From assembly GCA_020536535.1 (NCBI GenBank), contig JAHLWZ010000897.1, positions 1-54,454 on the forward strand: a DNA stretch of 54,454 nt, given 5' to 3'. Under the pieces are notes generated by a model. The model searched no databases and was not told the origin of the DNA. It was given only the letters and a program-made list of their open reading frames with translations. The DNA is from Pelomyxa schiedti (taxonomy: Eukaryota > Evosea > Pelobiontida > Pelomyxidae). Positions 37,962 to 53,216 of this stretch are shown piece by piece. Position 1 is the first letter of the stretch; each line of letters begins with the position of its first letter. The position numbers were made by a program, and so were the translations under genes.

Positions 37962-38159
37962 TTATTTGTGCTGGGTTGGATGAAAACGAATAAATGAAAA
38001 CGAAATAATACACAGACTATGATTGATACTGCTGGTCTCGGCTTCAAAGAGGGAGGAAGCATTTGCAACGAGAGCAAGGGCAGAGTCAATGTTTCCCACT
38101 TGCAACTCAAAAAGTGCCCTCATCATCGCCTCGTTTCTTCTTGTGTCGATCGCACTCAT
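37962..38159 (-). CDS. Possible 5' exon or small gene upstream of the Sel1 protein
   Basis: ATG 38159 opens MSAIDTRRNEAMMRALFELQ and continues GNIDSALALVANASSLFEAE, a helical, non-repetitive sequence. A GT shortly after SSINH could splice to the Sel1 frame, but I could not find an acceptor that keeps frame with certainty. It could also be an independent short protein. Nothing in it identifies a family. Confidence 0.4.
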   Translation of the reverse strand: MSAIDTRRNEAMMRALFELQVGNIDSALALVANASSLFEAETSSINHSLCIISFSFIRFHPTQHK

Positions 38160-38561
38160 CGAGGAGCCGGCCGTCCCTGGTTATTGATGTTCTGTTGTGC
38201 AGAAAGTGAGTAAAGGTTGTTTGTTTTATCATCACGAGGTTGTGTTGTTGATTTTTCGACGGCACCACCACTCACCGCGTGCGGACCCCTGTCGCTGGTT
38301 GGGATTCAGTAATTGTCTTAAAAAGCGTTATTACTGTTGCTTGTTTGGTGACCTACGCGTACGAGGCGTAAGTCACACCTTTCGAGAATTACGATTGATC
38401 CTTGTTCACAACTGATCTTAGCCCATCCGCCCTATTGTTTGAGAGGCAACAATCCGCAGCTGTGTTACAGTTGAAGCTCACCAACCCAACTTGAGTGGTC
38501 AGATGCCGAAAACAGGCCAACTTGTTTGTTCTTCTTCGATGATGAAATAGTTTAAACGAAA

Positions 38562-40259
38562 ATGTCTCACGAAGACAACGAAGAGCGAAGTTGCGGTTAC
38601 GACATTGACGACAACGACGACCCATTACAAGAAGAACCAGAACAACAACACGCACAAGCACCACCCTCAAAAAAAGGAAGAACAACAACAAAGGAGACTG
38701 CCCAAACAACAAGCTCAAAGTCAAAAGAAACACAACAAACAACACCCAACATCGGAAATGGCCCAATCGATGACGTCCCATTATCGCTACCACAACGACA
38801 GAGACGACGTGCCCCTGGAGAAACGAACCCAAAGTCAGAAGTAACAAAACCAAAACCAAAAAACACAACAACAAGGAACAACAACCAAGTTCAGCCAATT
38901 ACACCACAACCCCATGCATTTGACCACCTGCAGCAACCCCTGCAACTCCCCCTTCATGCCTCTGTGTCCCTTAATGCACGGGACCAGTTCGTTTCTTTGT
39001 TGATGGTGACACACCCTCGTTGTGGCCAGCACAGCTCTGTGTCATTGCTATTGCCAGCAGTTTCGACCTCACTCTCATCAATGTCATCAGAGTTGCCGCC
39101 ACAACAACAGCAACAGCAACAACGAGAGTATGACCACCGCTTGGCTATCAGGCTGGTGTGGGAGTACTGTAACGAAGTGAGCAGGCTATTTTGTGTTCCT
39201 CTGGTGCTTCCGACATGCAAGTGCGTGGCCCAGTTCAGTGTTTCTGCTGCTTTGGGCTCAGCCATTGGCGGAATGCGCTGCGTGTGCGCAACTGTTCCTG
39301 GAAGGCACGCTGTGATTGCAAATCACAGGAACGTGGTGGAGTTTCAACTTAAAGTGGCTGGCTTCTCAACGTCGTACCACCTCAGTAACATTGTCGATAG
39401 CGCCAAGAGCTGTGTTCTGTTGAATACTAATGTAGGCTCTTCCGTGTACAACAATGCCAAGTGGTTTGTGTACTTCCGGCCAGGGGGCCGGACACTTGGA
39501 ATTGCCAACACCTTGTGGGAACCACAACCAAACCAACATATCAACTCCCCCACAGTTGAGTTTCCAGTGGTGGAATTATGCGGCAAATCTGAGCGCGAAA
39601 GCATTTTCTTCAGCCAAACATACCCTGATGAGGGTGTGGTGTGCACCATAACTAACATTCCTGGTGGGACAGACTACATTGTTGCTTTGACAAAGCTTCA
39701 ACTTGAGCGAAGCTGGTCAACAAAAAAGTTGACCGTGCTGAGTTCCACCAGGTTCCAAGCCAAAGTTGACAGGGTCTATGCATCCCTTCTTTTGTTCAAA
39801 AAAGCTGGAGCCATGGCCTTCATTCTATGCGGTTGCAGCACGCCTCAGCCTGAGGGTGGAAGAAGGCTTATTTTCCAAGTCGATGAGGGTGCAACCACTG
39901 ACAGCACTGACACCACCAATTCAGTGCCTGTTTTGTTGCCCATGCAACAAATGCTAGATAACGAATCAGTTAGTGTCTCCCAGCTGAGTAGCTCACTGTT
40001 TTGCACTGTCTCTATACCTGTTGTTGAAATATGGGACATCAACCACACCACCACAGGGAGGTCCCTGATGATGATAGAGCTGACTGGACCAGGTCATAGC
40101 CTGGTTGCAGAGGGTGGCCTGTTCATCTGCAGCACCAGGCTGCGCGGGGGGGAAGCCACTGTGGAAGTGACTGACCCATTGACAGGAGCACAAATTCTCA
40201 CCATTTCTGGCATTAGGTCAGCAGGTCACATCCACGATACTGTGTCTTCATGGAGGTGA
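38562..40259 (+). CDS. Unrecognised 565-residue protein, intronless
   Basis: A single uninterrupted frame from ATG 38562 to the stop at 40257-40259, unusual among intron-rich neighbours. The first 125 or so residues are acidic then basic and disordered (KKGRTTTKET, RQRRRAPGETNPK), followed by a Gln run at about 39100-39122. The remaining 400 residues look globular: DQFVSLLMVTHPRCGQHS, LAIRLVWEYCNEVSRLF, SAALGSAIGGMRCVC, NVGSSVYNNAKWFVYF, YPDEGVVCTITNIPGG and a beta-rich C-terminus (VVEIWDINHTTTGRSL, GGEATVEVTDPLTGAQIL). No catalytic motif, signal peptide or membrane segment is seen. I do not recognise the family; a lineage-specific multigene family is a guess. Confidence 0.8.
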   Translation: MSHEDNEERSCGYDIDDNDDPLQEEPEQQHAQAPPSKKGRTTTKETAQTTSSKSKETQQTTPNIGNGPIDDVPLSLPQRQRRRAPGETNPKSEVTKPKPKNTTTRNNNQVQPITPQPHAFDHLQQPLQLPLHASVSLNARDQFVSLLMVTHPRCGQHSSVSLLLPAVSTSLSSMSSELPPQQQQQQQREYDHRLAIRLVWEYCNEVSRLFCVPLVLPTCKCVAQFSVSAALGSAIGGMRCVCATVPGRHAVIANHRNVVEFQLKVAGFSTSYHLSNIVDSAKSCVLLNTNVGSSVYNNAKWFVYFRPGGRTLGIANTLWEPQPNQHINSPTVEFPVVELCGKSERESIFFSQTYPDEGVVCTITNIPGGTDYIVALTKLQLERSWSTKKLTVLSSTRFQAKVDRVYASLLLFKKAGAMAFILCGCSTPQPEGGRRLIFQVDEGATTDSTDTTNSVPVLLPMQQMLDNESVSVSQLSSSLFCTVSIPVVEIWDINHTTTGRSLMMIELTGPGHSLVAEGGLFICSTRLRGGEATVEVTDPLTGAQILTISGIRSAGHIHDTVSSWR

Positions 40260-40390
40260 AAACATTTGGGTTACTTAGAAGTAACCGTCTCATTGAATTC
40301 CGTTTTTGTTCGAGACAACTTTGCTTTTGTCAGCCCTCACCAGGCCCATTGACCTGTCAGAGGAAGTCGATGGTTCGGGGCCGTTGATTT

Positions 40391-43300
40391 ATGGAGCCAT
40401 CAAATAAACCGGCGGATCGGATGACGACGCAGAACAGGGCAGACGGGGCCGAGTGTACCACCGCCACTGAGTCCTCCTCCTCTACGTCGTCGGCGGGAGA
40501 TGGGGACAGGGGACCCGCGGGGGCCAGCGCCGCAGCCCCCACCAGCACCGGCACGACCGCGGGCGCGGGGGTAACCGGCGACCACCACCAGCAGGCGGTT
40601 GAGAGCAGTGCCGCACCCCGCGGGGGCGACGGCGCCGAGGGCGAGGGTGGCCGCGACGACGCGGACGAAGCGGAAGAGGACGACGAGGACGAGGGCGAGG
40701 ACGGGCCCGAGGGGGGCGAGGGCGAGCAGGGTGGGTCGGCAACCGCAGGTGCCACGAGGAGCACGGCGGCGGGGGGCAACAGCCACATTAAAGTCGAGGA
40801 CAGGGACGAAGGGGAAGGGGAAGGGGACGAAGGGGATGGGGAGCAGGAGGGGGACGGGGAGGGGGACGGGGAAGGGGAGGGGGAGGGGGGCAGGGGGGGC
40901 AGCAGGAGGGAGCACAGCAAGGCCAAGTTGTACACGCTGGAAAACAGCGAGTGGGTGGACCAGGGCACTGGCTTCGTGTCCTCGGGTGTCGACATGGTGT
41001 GTATGTCGTCTGTATCTGTATTAGTTGATATCGCAAATGCCACACAAACAAAAACACGCACTTTCGAAGGATACCGATGGACTTTCGATTCTCGTGCATA
41101 GGGCCGACCAGAGTCTCCTCCTCAAGATACAGGTTTCTACAGATCGAATATACAATGTGGAACAAGGTTGACATTACTTGACAACTTATTGTAACTTACC
41201 ACATTTCAAGAAAAAGTTATGGTGTGGTGTGATCCCAAGACTAAGAAACAACTCTCTCTAAGCTTCTTAAATCCCAGGCGTTGCCAGGAAATAATGTTCC
41301 AAATAACACTGCATTATATCCTCTTACAAGCACTAGGAGCGAGATACAGCAATTTCATGACAAATATGAGCGTGCTCTCAAAGTTGGGGTTCGCAAACCC
41401 AGCAGGCAGATTCCGTTTGTAAAATATACAGAAAAAAAAGGACTTGGAAATGGCGATGATGAAGATGAGGTCAGCAGCACAGGGAAGAGGTGATCACAAG
41501 CTGACCCAAGATTGAAAAACCAGGATGATGAGGAAGATGACGACGATTGCGACGTTGATTTTCCCTTGGCGCAGCGTGGACAAGTGCAGCCTCCTGCCAG
41601 TGTGGCGCCACTTGATATTCCTGCACCCAGTATGCAGAACTTATCAGAGTTGAGAGAGACAATTATGACTGCTTCGTGTGATCCCTTGATCAAACCATCA
41701 CTTATCCAAAAACTATCTGATCACGTAACCTCAAAGTATGGATGTAAAATAAATATAACCTTGTGGTGCAGGATTTTATTACACAGCTCTACAAGATCTT
41801 TGGAGAATGTGGAGATTTGGAATATGAGGCTGGTTTGCAAGAGTTGTGTCGTATTTTCAAGTTTGTAGGTATAAATGTTGCAGGGTCCTTTCATTTATCT
41901 TACTTTAAAAGCTCTCCTTGGTGATCCACGCATATTAGCAGTGTTCTTCTCATCAGATAATATTGATAAAACTATTGCGGCGTTTGAGTGTTTGCCTCTA
42001 TAACTTTGGTGTGCGACTACTAACCAACGTTCAGGTGATCCCGATTTACCAGAAGAATGCCGTGCTCGGCATCGCGATAACCTTGCCACTAAAGTGTTCA
42101 AGGAACCTGTTCCGTTTACTGATGCCCGTGTGGTATCTCTAATTCACTATACAAGTAAGCTGTTGTACTCAAGGGATGTGGTGCTAGCCAGGTGGTATGC
42201 AGTTGAACTTGTGATACTTTCATAAGTGTATCCAGGGTGATTGATGATGGCACGTACAGTTTACTGTCAGGGATGATACTCTCCAATCAGCAGGAAATAG
42301 TGAAGAAGATAAGTGCTGACACTGAGTGGCAATCAACAATGTACATCACATATCTTGGTAACTCTCTGACAGTCACAGGATCAAGAAGTTACTTTCCTCG
42401 AAAGAATCCAGTGAAGAAAGGCAGAATATTCTCCTTTTTTTGCAGGAGCTCTATAATCTTTCCAAACAAACAGTGATGAAAGAAAAAACATTTCTTATTG
42501 GGTGCCAAAGATCATTTCAAACAAGTGTAAGTCTCACATTCTCCAACAGGCAACTTTTCTATCAAGATCTCCTAGGTGGACTCACAAAGAGCTTATCTGA
42601 TGGCAGTGCACCGATTAGACTTGCTACGTAATATCACCTTCATGCACTCAAGTTCTAACTAGACACCCATGGTAGTGTTGATCTGATTACTTCCACTCTC
42701 CTTTATGATTCGAATCTCATCAGAACTCTGATTTTGTCTCAGGCAACCAGTGGCCATCCTTTTATGGCTGAATTAACTACAAGGTGCATAGGAAAACTCT
42801 TTCATCTCAACTCAACCACTTCTAGGTTATTGACAGATGATGACCCTGGCCTGATTGCAGCAGTAGCAGACATAATAAAAAGCATTTTTGACCCGGAGGT
42901 GATGATATTAACGGGATTTGTGAGTTCCATTGTTTTTTTTTCCTTCCCTTACTCCTTCAAGCCTTCCAAAGACAAACTAGTTCTTCTGCTCTACAACAAT
43001 TTCTTCCTAGATATTTGCTCTCCTCTTGGCACTTCACCCACTGTTCATCTCCATGACCAAAGTAGGTCCTTAGAATGGTACCGGCATCTTACGTTTATTC
43101 AGGGCAAATCAATGCGTCCAATAAAGATGCAATTATTAACAGTGTAGTGGAGTTAATTTGCTTTTGTATCTCAAGACACGGACCCCTAGCCAGACCTTAT
43201 GTCCTCAATACGGAAGTTATCAAACAAATCCCTTCTCTCATTGGGAGTGGACAGAAACATCTCGTCCTAGGTAATTAAGCCTACATTCTATTCTTTAACC

Positions 43301-44484
43301 TGTTGCTAGCTGGAATCAGACTATTCAGAATATGCCTAGGCACAAAGGATCCAACCTATGTCAAATACCTTGTAGAACATAGACTCTACGACCCCCTGCA
43401 TCAGATTCTTATGCAAAACATCACCAAAGACAACCTTATCAATTCTGCTGTAGTGGACGCACTTAACTTCTGCCAAAAAGTATGGAAGAACCGCATTTAA
43501 TGCTAATAATGATATCATACAGGAAAACATTAAAGAAATGGTTGCATATATCACTACCAACTATCGCGCGGAGTACAGCAGTATTCAATATGTTGATACC
43601 TTCTCCAAAGTTCTCCTGCGGCACAAACAGAACATAGAATATGAAGTGTATGTCCCGAAAGCAGCCAACAAAAATAACTTTGGTAAAGCCGCGGTACAGT
43701 ACCACGTTCCCAAATGGAGAAGCCAAAAAGTAATGCCGAAGAGCACCAAAAAGATAACCCGACCAACTCCAATGAGCCACCTTCCCCAATCCAAACAGTG
43801 TGCAATCCCAAGAAGAAGGTTCCAGGACCCTTGGAAAGGAAAATGGCAAAAGAGAAGAGGGCACATAAAGAAAAGAATACTTCACACCTCCCAACAACGG
43901 CGTCAGCCAGTGCTGCATTTTCCGAGGTATGCACAGACCACTGCAAATTCAATTTTCCCAGTACTTATCCACACGCAAAGTCAGTACCCTCTGACCCAGA
44001 TGACCTCCTGGCCTGGGCACTTAGAGAAGACAGCCAAGTAGAACCACTCGCCGGCCGCAAGCGGACCAGGAAATACCCGTACCAAGAAGATGAAGAACCA
44101 TCACCGGATACCTCCGAAAGCAATGCTTCCGCTACCACTACATCCAGCACACCCACATCCACATCATCTTGCACAACAAGCACATCCGCCAGCCTAAGTA
44201 CAAGTACAAACACAAACAAAAACACCACAGAACCGGACCCGGCACAGCGGCACAGCACACCCCCTGAGTGTGACCGCGATAGCGGCCGTGAGCCCAGAAC
44301 ACCCCCCCGAAAACACCCTAAAACAAACGCAAGGCCTCCCACTCCAATGCCAATGAAGCACCTCCCTTCCGCATCAACAACCACCACAACAACACCTACT
44401 ACTAATACACAACAAAATACCACCGAACACACAGAACCAGACTCCACCACAGCTAACACACAAAAGCAAGAAGAACAAGAATAA
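40391..44484 (+). CDS. Protein phosphatase 4 regulatory subunit 3 (SMEK/PP4R3)
   Basis: PP4R3 targets PP4 to substrates in DNA repair and nutrient signalling. ATG 40391 opens a Gly/Glu/Asp-rich N-terminus of about 175 residues. The PH/EVH1-like domain follows: KLYTLENSEWVDQGTGFV, SLLLKIQVSTDRIYNVEQ and VMVWCDPKTKKQLSLSF. The armadillo-like SMK-1 region includes FGECGDLEYEAG, TDARVVSLIHYT, DVVLARVIDDGTYSLLSG, FLQELYNLSKQ and KDKLVLLLYNNFFLDIC (read here without the intron correction). It continues LIGSGQKHLVLAGIRLFR and YVKYLVEHRLYDPLHQIL. The C-terminus is Ser/Thr/Pro-rich with basic clusters, ending at 44484 as expected for SMEK. At least twelve introns. It ends convergent with GPI, about 190 nt away. 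Confidence 0.87.
40800..40900 (+). repeat. GGGGA-type purine repeat in PP4R3 first exon
   Basis: An imperfect GGGGAAGGGGACG / GGGGAGGGGGACG array encoding alternating Gly-Glu/Asp. It is strongly purine-biased on the coding strand and could form G-rich secondary structure; it stays in frame. Confidence 0.8.
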
Positions 44485-44670
44485 CAGCCTCCTAGCCTTA
44501 TCTCGTCCAAACAACCGAATCGTACACAACCAATACAATACACATCAACAACCCCACAGCCCAAAGTACTAGTGGGAAAAAAAAAAAGGCTTCACTACAA
44601 AAATTGACTGTGATCATAATTTGTTTTTTTTAGTTTTTCCTTCTTTTAAGTGCATTGTGAATAGGGGGTT

Positions 44671-47041
<2,371 letters not shown>

Positions 47042-47488
47042 CTGTGTGATAGTTGTTGTGTGATTACTATAATGTTGTTGTTGTGGTTGTTACCAACGCA
47101 TTATGAACAAAAAAAACACAATCGTAAGAGACATAAAATAATTTGACGGGGACCCAGGGCGGTCAACTGCACAATACAACATACTATTGTACAGTATGAT
47201 ATTATATAATACACACCGGTGACTGGTACAGTCCTAGTTGACGTTGCTGCCATTTACTTTGCTTATTTCCACCAATCACGCCCTCTTGGTTTTTTTGTTT
47301 TTGTTTTTTGCTTTTCTGTTTTGATTTCGGCAGAAAACCGGTTGAAGAGGTGACACTGTGACACCCCCACATCACCTGAGACCTGTCTGATAGGTCAAAA
47401 AGCAAAGAAAAAAACCCAACATAGAAAGAAAAGAAATTTGTCTTTGAGACTGTTTATAAAACAACAACCTTGGGGAGGTGAGTGAGGA
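47042..47488 (-). other. Intergenic region with probable GPI leader
   Basis: About 450 nt between the first recognised GPI exon and the stop of the STAND-TPR gene. It should contain the GPI initiation exon and promoter, since the exon at 47041 begins in phase 1. A 67-codon Lys/Gln-rich frame (47202-47405) is of low complexity and not convincing. Confidence 0.4.
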
Positions 47489-50400
47489 CTAGACATTGTG
47501 GGACCCGGGTCCGGGAGTGTTTTTGACTAGGAGGGACTGTTTGAGGGCTTCAATGTCGGCGAGAATCTGCTTGTGTTTGTCCACTTGACCCCATGTTTCA
47601 TACAGCGAAAGTAGGTTCATGTACCTGGGTGTTTTGGGTTGTTAAAACAGGTGTGATTGTGACAGTAACTTACTACTATTATAACGATTGATTGATTGAT
47701 TGATTGATTGGGTTGTTTGTTGTTGTTATTGGAACCTGTTGAGGACGTGGGGGCTGTCATCACCTAGTAGTTTGCGGGACATAGCAACACCTTCTATGAA
47801 TAACTTCTCGGCCTTGAGGTAGTTCATTTGGCTCTTGTATACTTGGGCTAACCTGTTTTGGTGTAGTGTCATTAATCATCAACACCGCTTTTCTGTTCCG
47901 GTTCTATGGAATATTCAGAGAAATACCCATTGAGGTTCTCGGCAATTTCAGGATGCTCGGTACCATATGCCTCTCTGTTTATTTCAAGTGCGCGGACGTA
48001 CATTCCTTCTGCACTGGTCTCTGTATCGAATATAATAAGTGTCCAATTCTAGGGTAATTGATAGAATATTACCATCATATCCAACAAACTTTCCCTGTGA
48101 GCGGTAGACCTCCGCCATATAATTCAGAGTGAGTGCTACATTAGTATCATTTGGTCCAAAGGATGCTGTGTTGATTTCCAGTGCTCTGGCATGGAGGGCT
48201 GCCGATTCGTCCAAATTACCACGTTTCTTTTCGACCTGTTGAAAGTGAAATGACTTATAAATGAGTTCATTGTGACCTGCCCCAATCCATTCAGGTCGGC
48301 AGCCAAAAGTGGATGGCTGTCTCCTGCATCAGGGGTAAATATTCCATTTACTCGGACTGGTAGTTACCATATAGTCTCTGATTTAGGTCAAGGGCTGCCT
48401 GAAAGCACTCTGAGGATTCATCCAATTTCCGCCGCTTTCTGTGTATGACACCTAATTCGTGCAGCAGTAGAGCAACTTTGGGGTGCTCAGACCCAAATAC
48501 TTGTGCAAGTTTAGGCCATGTTAATGGGGAAAAAGTACCTTTTTTAATAATCTCCAAAGCCTGTGAAAAATATTCGAAAGCAGTGTCAAATTGACCCAGT
48601 TTCCTTGCAACAAGTCCAAGATTTGTTAAATTATCCGCCACCTTGTGAGCTCTCAGTAAAAAACACTGTAGTGAAAGGCAACCTCTGGGTGGTCCATCCC
48701 GAAATGTGATTTGTTTATTTTCATTGCTTGGTTGTACATTTCATTTGCATCTCTGTACTTTCCTTTATGTGCATAGATACTTGCAAGAGTATTTAGGTAC
48801 AAGGCAACTTTAATATGTTCCTAAAGACTCTGAGCTAAAGATGAAGTAAAAGTGCGTGATACAGGGTTGTAGACTGTTTTGATTATCTGTATTGCTTGCT
48901 GCACCAAGGCCTCTGCGCGATCAGTCTCGGAAAGTGCTTTATAGACTAAAGCAAGGGCATTTAAGTTTTCAGCAACCTAAAACCGTTAGGCCTGCATCGT
49001 AGCAGTAACACACCTCAGGATGTTGTGTGCCAAGGTTTGTTTGATTGATTCTCAGTGCCCTTTCATACAACTCTTACAGTTGTGAGTAATGTATGCAGGA
49101 ATAGAAGTACACACGGGTAGCAGCACTCCAGTTCGCAAACTTTCTTTGAAGATCTGCTAATGCTGTGCAAATCACTGCACACTATTTGGAGCAGTCGGTT
49201 ATTTGTAGTTATGTTTAAGTGCGCAAACTTTGATGTGCTCAGTTCCAAAAATTGACTCCATTGTGGAAAGAGCCTCTTGATAAAGAGGAAGTGCTTCTTT
49301 ATATTGCCCTCTATCTTTAAGAACTTGCCTGAGTTTTTTTAAGCTGGTTGCAAAAAAAAACATGTTCTGGAAGTACCCCAAATTCGTCAGGCACTCAGCG
49401 ACATGTGGGTGAGCATTTCCAAATGCATTTCTATCTATTTCAAGGCATCTTCTGTACAACTCCTCTGCTTTTAGATGGTGTGCTTCCTTGCGATAACAAT
49501 CAGCTAGAATCTAACAGCAGAAGGTAAGATGAGTCAACAAGAGAAATGGCAGCACAGAAATGTATTTGCTGACTGTCGGATGTGATGGACCTAGCCGATT
49601 TTCGGCAATTTCGATTGCTTCGGTGATAAGTTTTTCTGCACCCTCATATTCACCCTCTTTTTTTAGAATGAGTGCTAACAATCTACCAGAAAAGTAAATG
49701 CATGAAGTACAAATTCCGCACATACGCCATGCTTTGAGCTCTATGTATACGGCCAGCATTTACCCGCTTTCTCATCTCGTACGCTTCTTGTGCCATCAAC
49801 TTGCCCTGGATAGTGTAAGAATCTTCCATATGGAACAGAGAGCTACTTGTGGGATATTGGCCTGCTGGACGTACATCTGCGCCATCTCGTGAGTTACATC
49901 TGCAACATCTCTGCATTCACTGCCTTTCAGCTGCTTAGTTTTTTCCAATACTTCTGCCATAACAGTGATAGCCTCCTAAGGAAATCAGTGGGAATGGGAA
50001 AAATTAGGAAGGCCAATACTGAAATAACACCGCTTTCCGAAAGGAACAAAGCAAGCTTATATTGAATGGTTAGGATTTCTTCATTGGTGGCTGTGTGGCT
50101 CCTTTGAAGAGATTCCAGACTGCTTTTGTAACAGGCCACAGCACCTCTGTTATCGCCACTTACTCCCCACCACCTAAACAGATCATATTTCTGAATGGAA
50201 ATTAGCCTTCGATAGAAAGAGATGTAGGTACTTACATCACTATCGTTGTACAATCGAACAAGTACATTTATATCCCCCAAAAAAGTTCTCATCCCTTCTG
50301 CATCGGATGTGATCTCCAATTGATATGGATATTCATACAACTTGCGTGGTGATAGGGGTTGAGTGGAGAAATAGAGTGTAATCTTTCTGCGGTAACCAAG

Positions 50401-53216
50401 GCGGACCTCATCATTGGGAACAAATAACTTCTCCACTGCCTGTGATATGTATGGGAACACAAGAAACTACTGGTTCTCAAAAATACCTGTCGCAGGAAGG
50501 AGTGAGAGAGATCTAGAAGCCCCGATTTATTGAGAAGTATTTCACTTGCAACGCAGGAGAAATTATTCCACACCGCGGGCTGTATACCTAGCATTCCAAC
50601 GATTTCTTCTTCTAACAAACCATTCCTGGGGTAGCAACGTCAAACCTCTTCCTCCAAATTGTGAAACTGGGTACCTTGAAACGAAAAGTAACGAAAATGT
50701 GTCTTGTACAATCGTCGGCCACAAGGGTGTGTTGTAATCGTGTTGCCACTGAGTAAGAACTTTCACAAATAATTCTGGCACACTCGAGCTCTACATATAG
50801 TTACATACTGCCACCTGAGAAAGTGGAAAGGTACTTCGACATATCCTGCAATCGTCTTGGATAGGTCAGAGAAGGATCCATGAACTCTCACTTGTTCCAA
50901 AATCGTCCGAAGAAAAATTGGACTGGAGGTAAGTCTGCACTGCAAAAGCTGAAAAATCTACTTTTCGTCACTTATGCAGCGCTATCACCAATGTGTTGTT
51001 ACCTCTTGTTCTCCAAGACGCTTTGAGTACAAGCCCAAGTACTCGTGGATGAGCTTTCTTCTCTCTACGTCACTGAGGGGTTCTGTGCACAGCTGGGGAT
51101 ACTTCCTCGACACAAGGTTGGAGTACGGTGTTGTACCCATTCTGGCTGAAACTATGACACGGAAGATTTGGGGAAATTCTGGAAGGGACCGACTTAGTTT
51201 GTTTCAACTAATAATTGAGGTAGTACCTACTGGAAGCCACAGCAAATTATGCGCCTTGGACTCAAGGTGATCGAGTCCATCAAGTATACAAACAATTTTA
51301 CAGTGGCGCTTCGTTGCAGCAGAGGCACTTAACTTGATCCACTGAGGGAGTTCAAACAAGATCAAGTCTTGTTGAGTGCTCAAATCCTTTTCCAGAGAAA
51401 AATAAGTCTTGAGGGATTCTATGGATGATAGTAAGCATTACATTGCAGAAAAGAGGGGCAAAACCTTCTAGCCGATACACGACCTTATGCACTTCAGGAT
51501 CACTTAACTCGATGAAGTGGAAGAAAAGAAAGTCTTCTGATGGAGTGCTAAGTTGATGCTGCTCTTCAAGGTATTGGTGAATCCAAGAAGCCAGCATTGA
51601 AGATTTCCCTATATGAATCACTACATTGGCAAGATGGAAATAAATCTCACCAGACCCAGAGTCTCCAGTTATTACAAGTGGTAGAGTATTATTTTCCTTT
51701 AAATGCCGCTCAATTACATTATTGTATTCATAACGCCCAATGTATGCCTGGGATCTCATTGAGGCAAACAGAGTGTGAACAGCAACAGCAGCTTGCATGG
51801 GAGAGATAGTTGCATTAGTGGGAAAATCTCGTTCAATCAATGCCAAAAGATCACTGAGTACAAGCGAAGCAAACTCATCTGGATTGTTATAGTTGTCACG
51901 AACGGGCAATTTACTGCCCCGAATTCGAGCTTTGAGGTCCTCAAGCTTGGAAGAGAATGTGAGACTGTAAATGAGAATGCTTCCTCTTTACCATGTCCAG
52001 AGAGACAGGGTGCTTTGAACGAAATTTCTTTTGTTGCTCAATGGTGAGTCCGTTGACATATGCGGGGTTTCTAAAGTAGAATAGGCACCCAGTAGCATAC
52101 TTCGGGTGAAACAGTGCGCCATAAAGCATTTCCTGAAGAAGAATTAGGTGCAGTGCCACAAAAGAAAATACAACAAGTTCAGTGATGGATCTGTCTGTAT
52201 AGTGCTCTAGCCAAGGAAAATCTTGTTCGGCCTGCCTGAAACTCTCTTCTAGAACCTTGTCTGAAGACGGAGTAAACCAGCAAGAATTTAAGCTTTACGA
52301 ACCTGGAACATCAGTACTTTTCTGTGACCACCCATACCTTGAACCCAGAAGCCCAATCATGTAAGGGCGGCACCTATCAATCTGCAGCACATAAGAACCC
52401 CCGGAAGAGAAGATATTGAGGTACCTCTTTAAGACAGATTGAAATAACTTTGCCTCCAGAGGCATCGTCGCCAGTGATGCCCCACCGGAAATCTTATGTC
52501 TTATAAGTTACAAAAAAAAAACCAGTCAACAGCTGGGAATTGTGGATGTATACCAACATCAACAAAGCTAATTCCTTTCTCTCCACACACCTTTCTCACT
52601 TCCGGGAATACCTTTTTAACCAGTAGTAGCCTCTCCGCCTCCATATCTCTATATATTAATAGAGTCATATAAGATAAGGGCCCTACCCCCACAACAAAAA
52701 CAAAAACAAAAACACCAACACTCCCAACCCACAATTCACAATACACACACCACCCGGCGCAAATATCAACCCACAAATCACATACTTTAGGGTTGACGAC
52801 ACGAACAGCCTGATTCTCCTTCCCCCGGCGGCATTGGTGGCCAGCCTGAGGCTCCTCTCCACGTCTTCCTCGGCGGGCTTGTACCTGTACTCGGCCACGA
52901 CCACCGGCCCTGTCCCATCACCCCCGTCCCCCTTGCCCCCCTTCCCGCCGCCGTACTCTCCATTTCCCTCTGCGTCATCATCCTCATCGTCGCCACTTGT
53001 CGTGGTCGTTGCAGCAGCAGCCGCAGCCGCAGCCGCGGCGGAGGTGGCAGCCAACAAGGCGGCCTGCTGTTGCTCCTGGTCGGCGACCTCGGCCATCCTG
53101 GTGTCGTACTCGTCCTGCTGTATGAACCCTGAGGACCTGAGGTCGTCGAGGGACGCCTTGAGGTGCTGCCGCTGCAGCATCATCATTCGGTTGTTCTTGC
53201 TCTTGTTGCTGCTCAT
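47489..53216 (-). CDS. Nephrocystin-3-like DUF4062-STAND-TPR protein
   Basis: ATG 53216 begins MSSNKSKNNRMMMLQRQHLK; the first exon also has an Ala run and an acidic Gly-rich tract. The DUF4062-like head reads IRLFVSSTLK spliced to DMEAERLLLVKKVFPEVRKV, then DFRWGITGDDASGGK, SICLKEIDRCRPYMIGLLGS and RYGW. The P-loop NTPase has Walker A GDSGSG|KSSMLASWIHQYL, read across an intron at about 51610-51655, and Walker B-like VCILDGLDHLE. A TPR array of kinesin-light-chain type follows (about 50100-47500), for example MYRRCLEIDRNAFGNAHPHV and LGVIHRKRRKLDESSECFQA. The stop is at 47489-47491. The domain order equals that of nephrocystin-3. STAND NTPases act as ATP-driven signalling switches; what triggers this one is not visible. 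More than twenty exons. Confidence 0.83.
47686..47710 (+). repeat. (GATT)n microsatellite
   Basis: Six or so tandem GATT units in an intron near the 3' end of the STAND-TPR gene. Simple-sequence repeat with no further structure. Confidence 0.85.

Noticed and set aside
43965-44564. 199-codon minus-strand frame over the PP4R3 C-terminus
   Set aside because: Val/Gly/Cys-rich sequence that is the complement of Thr/Asn/Pro codons of the PP4R3 tail; it also crosses the PP4R3 stop.
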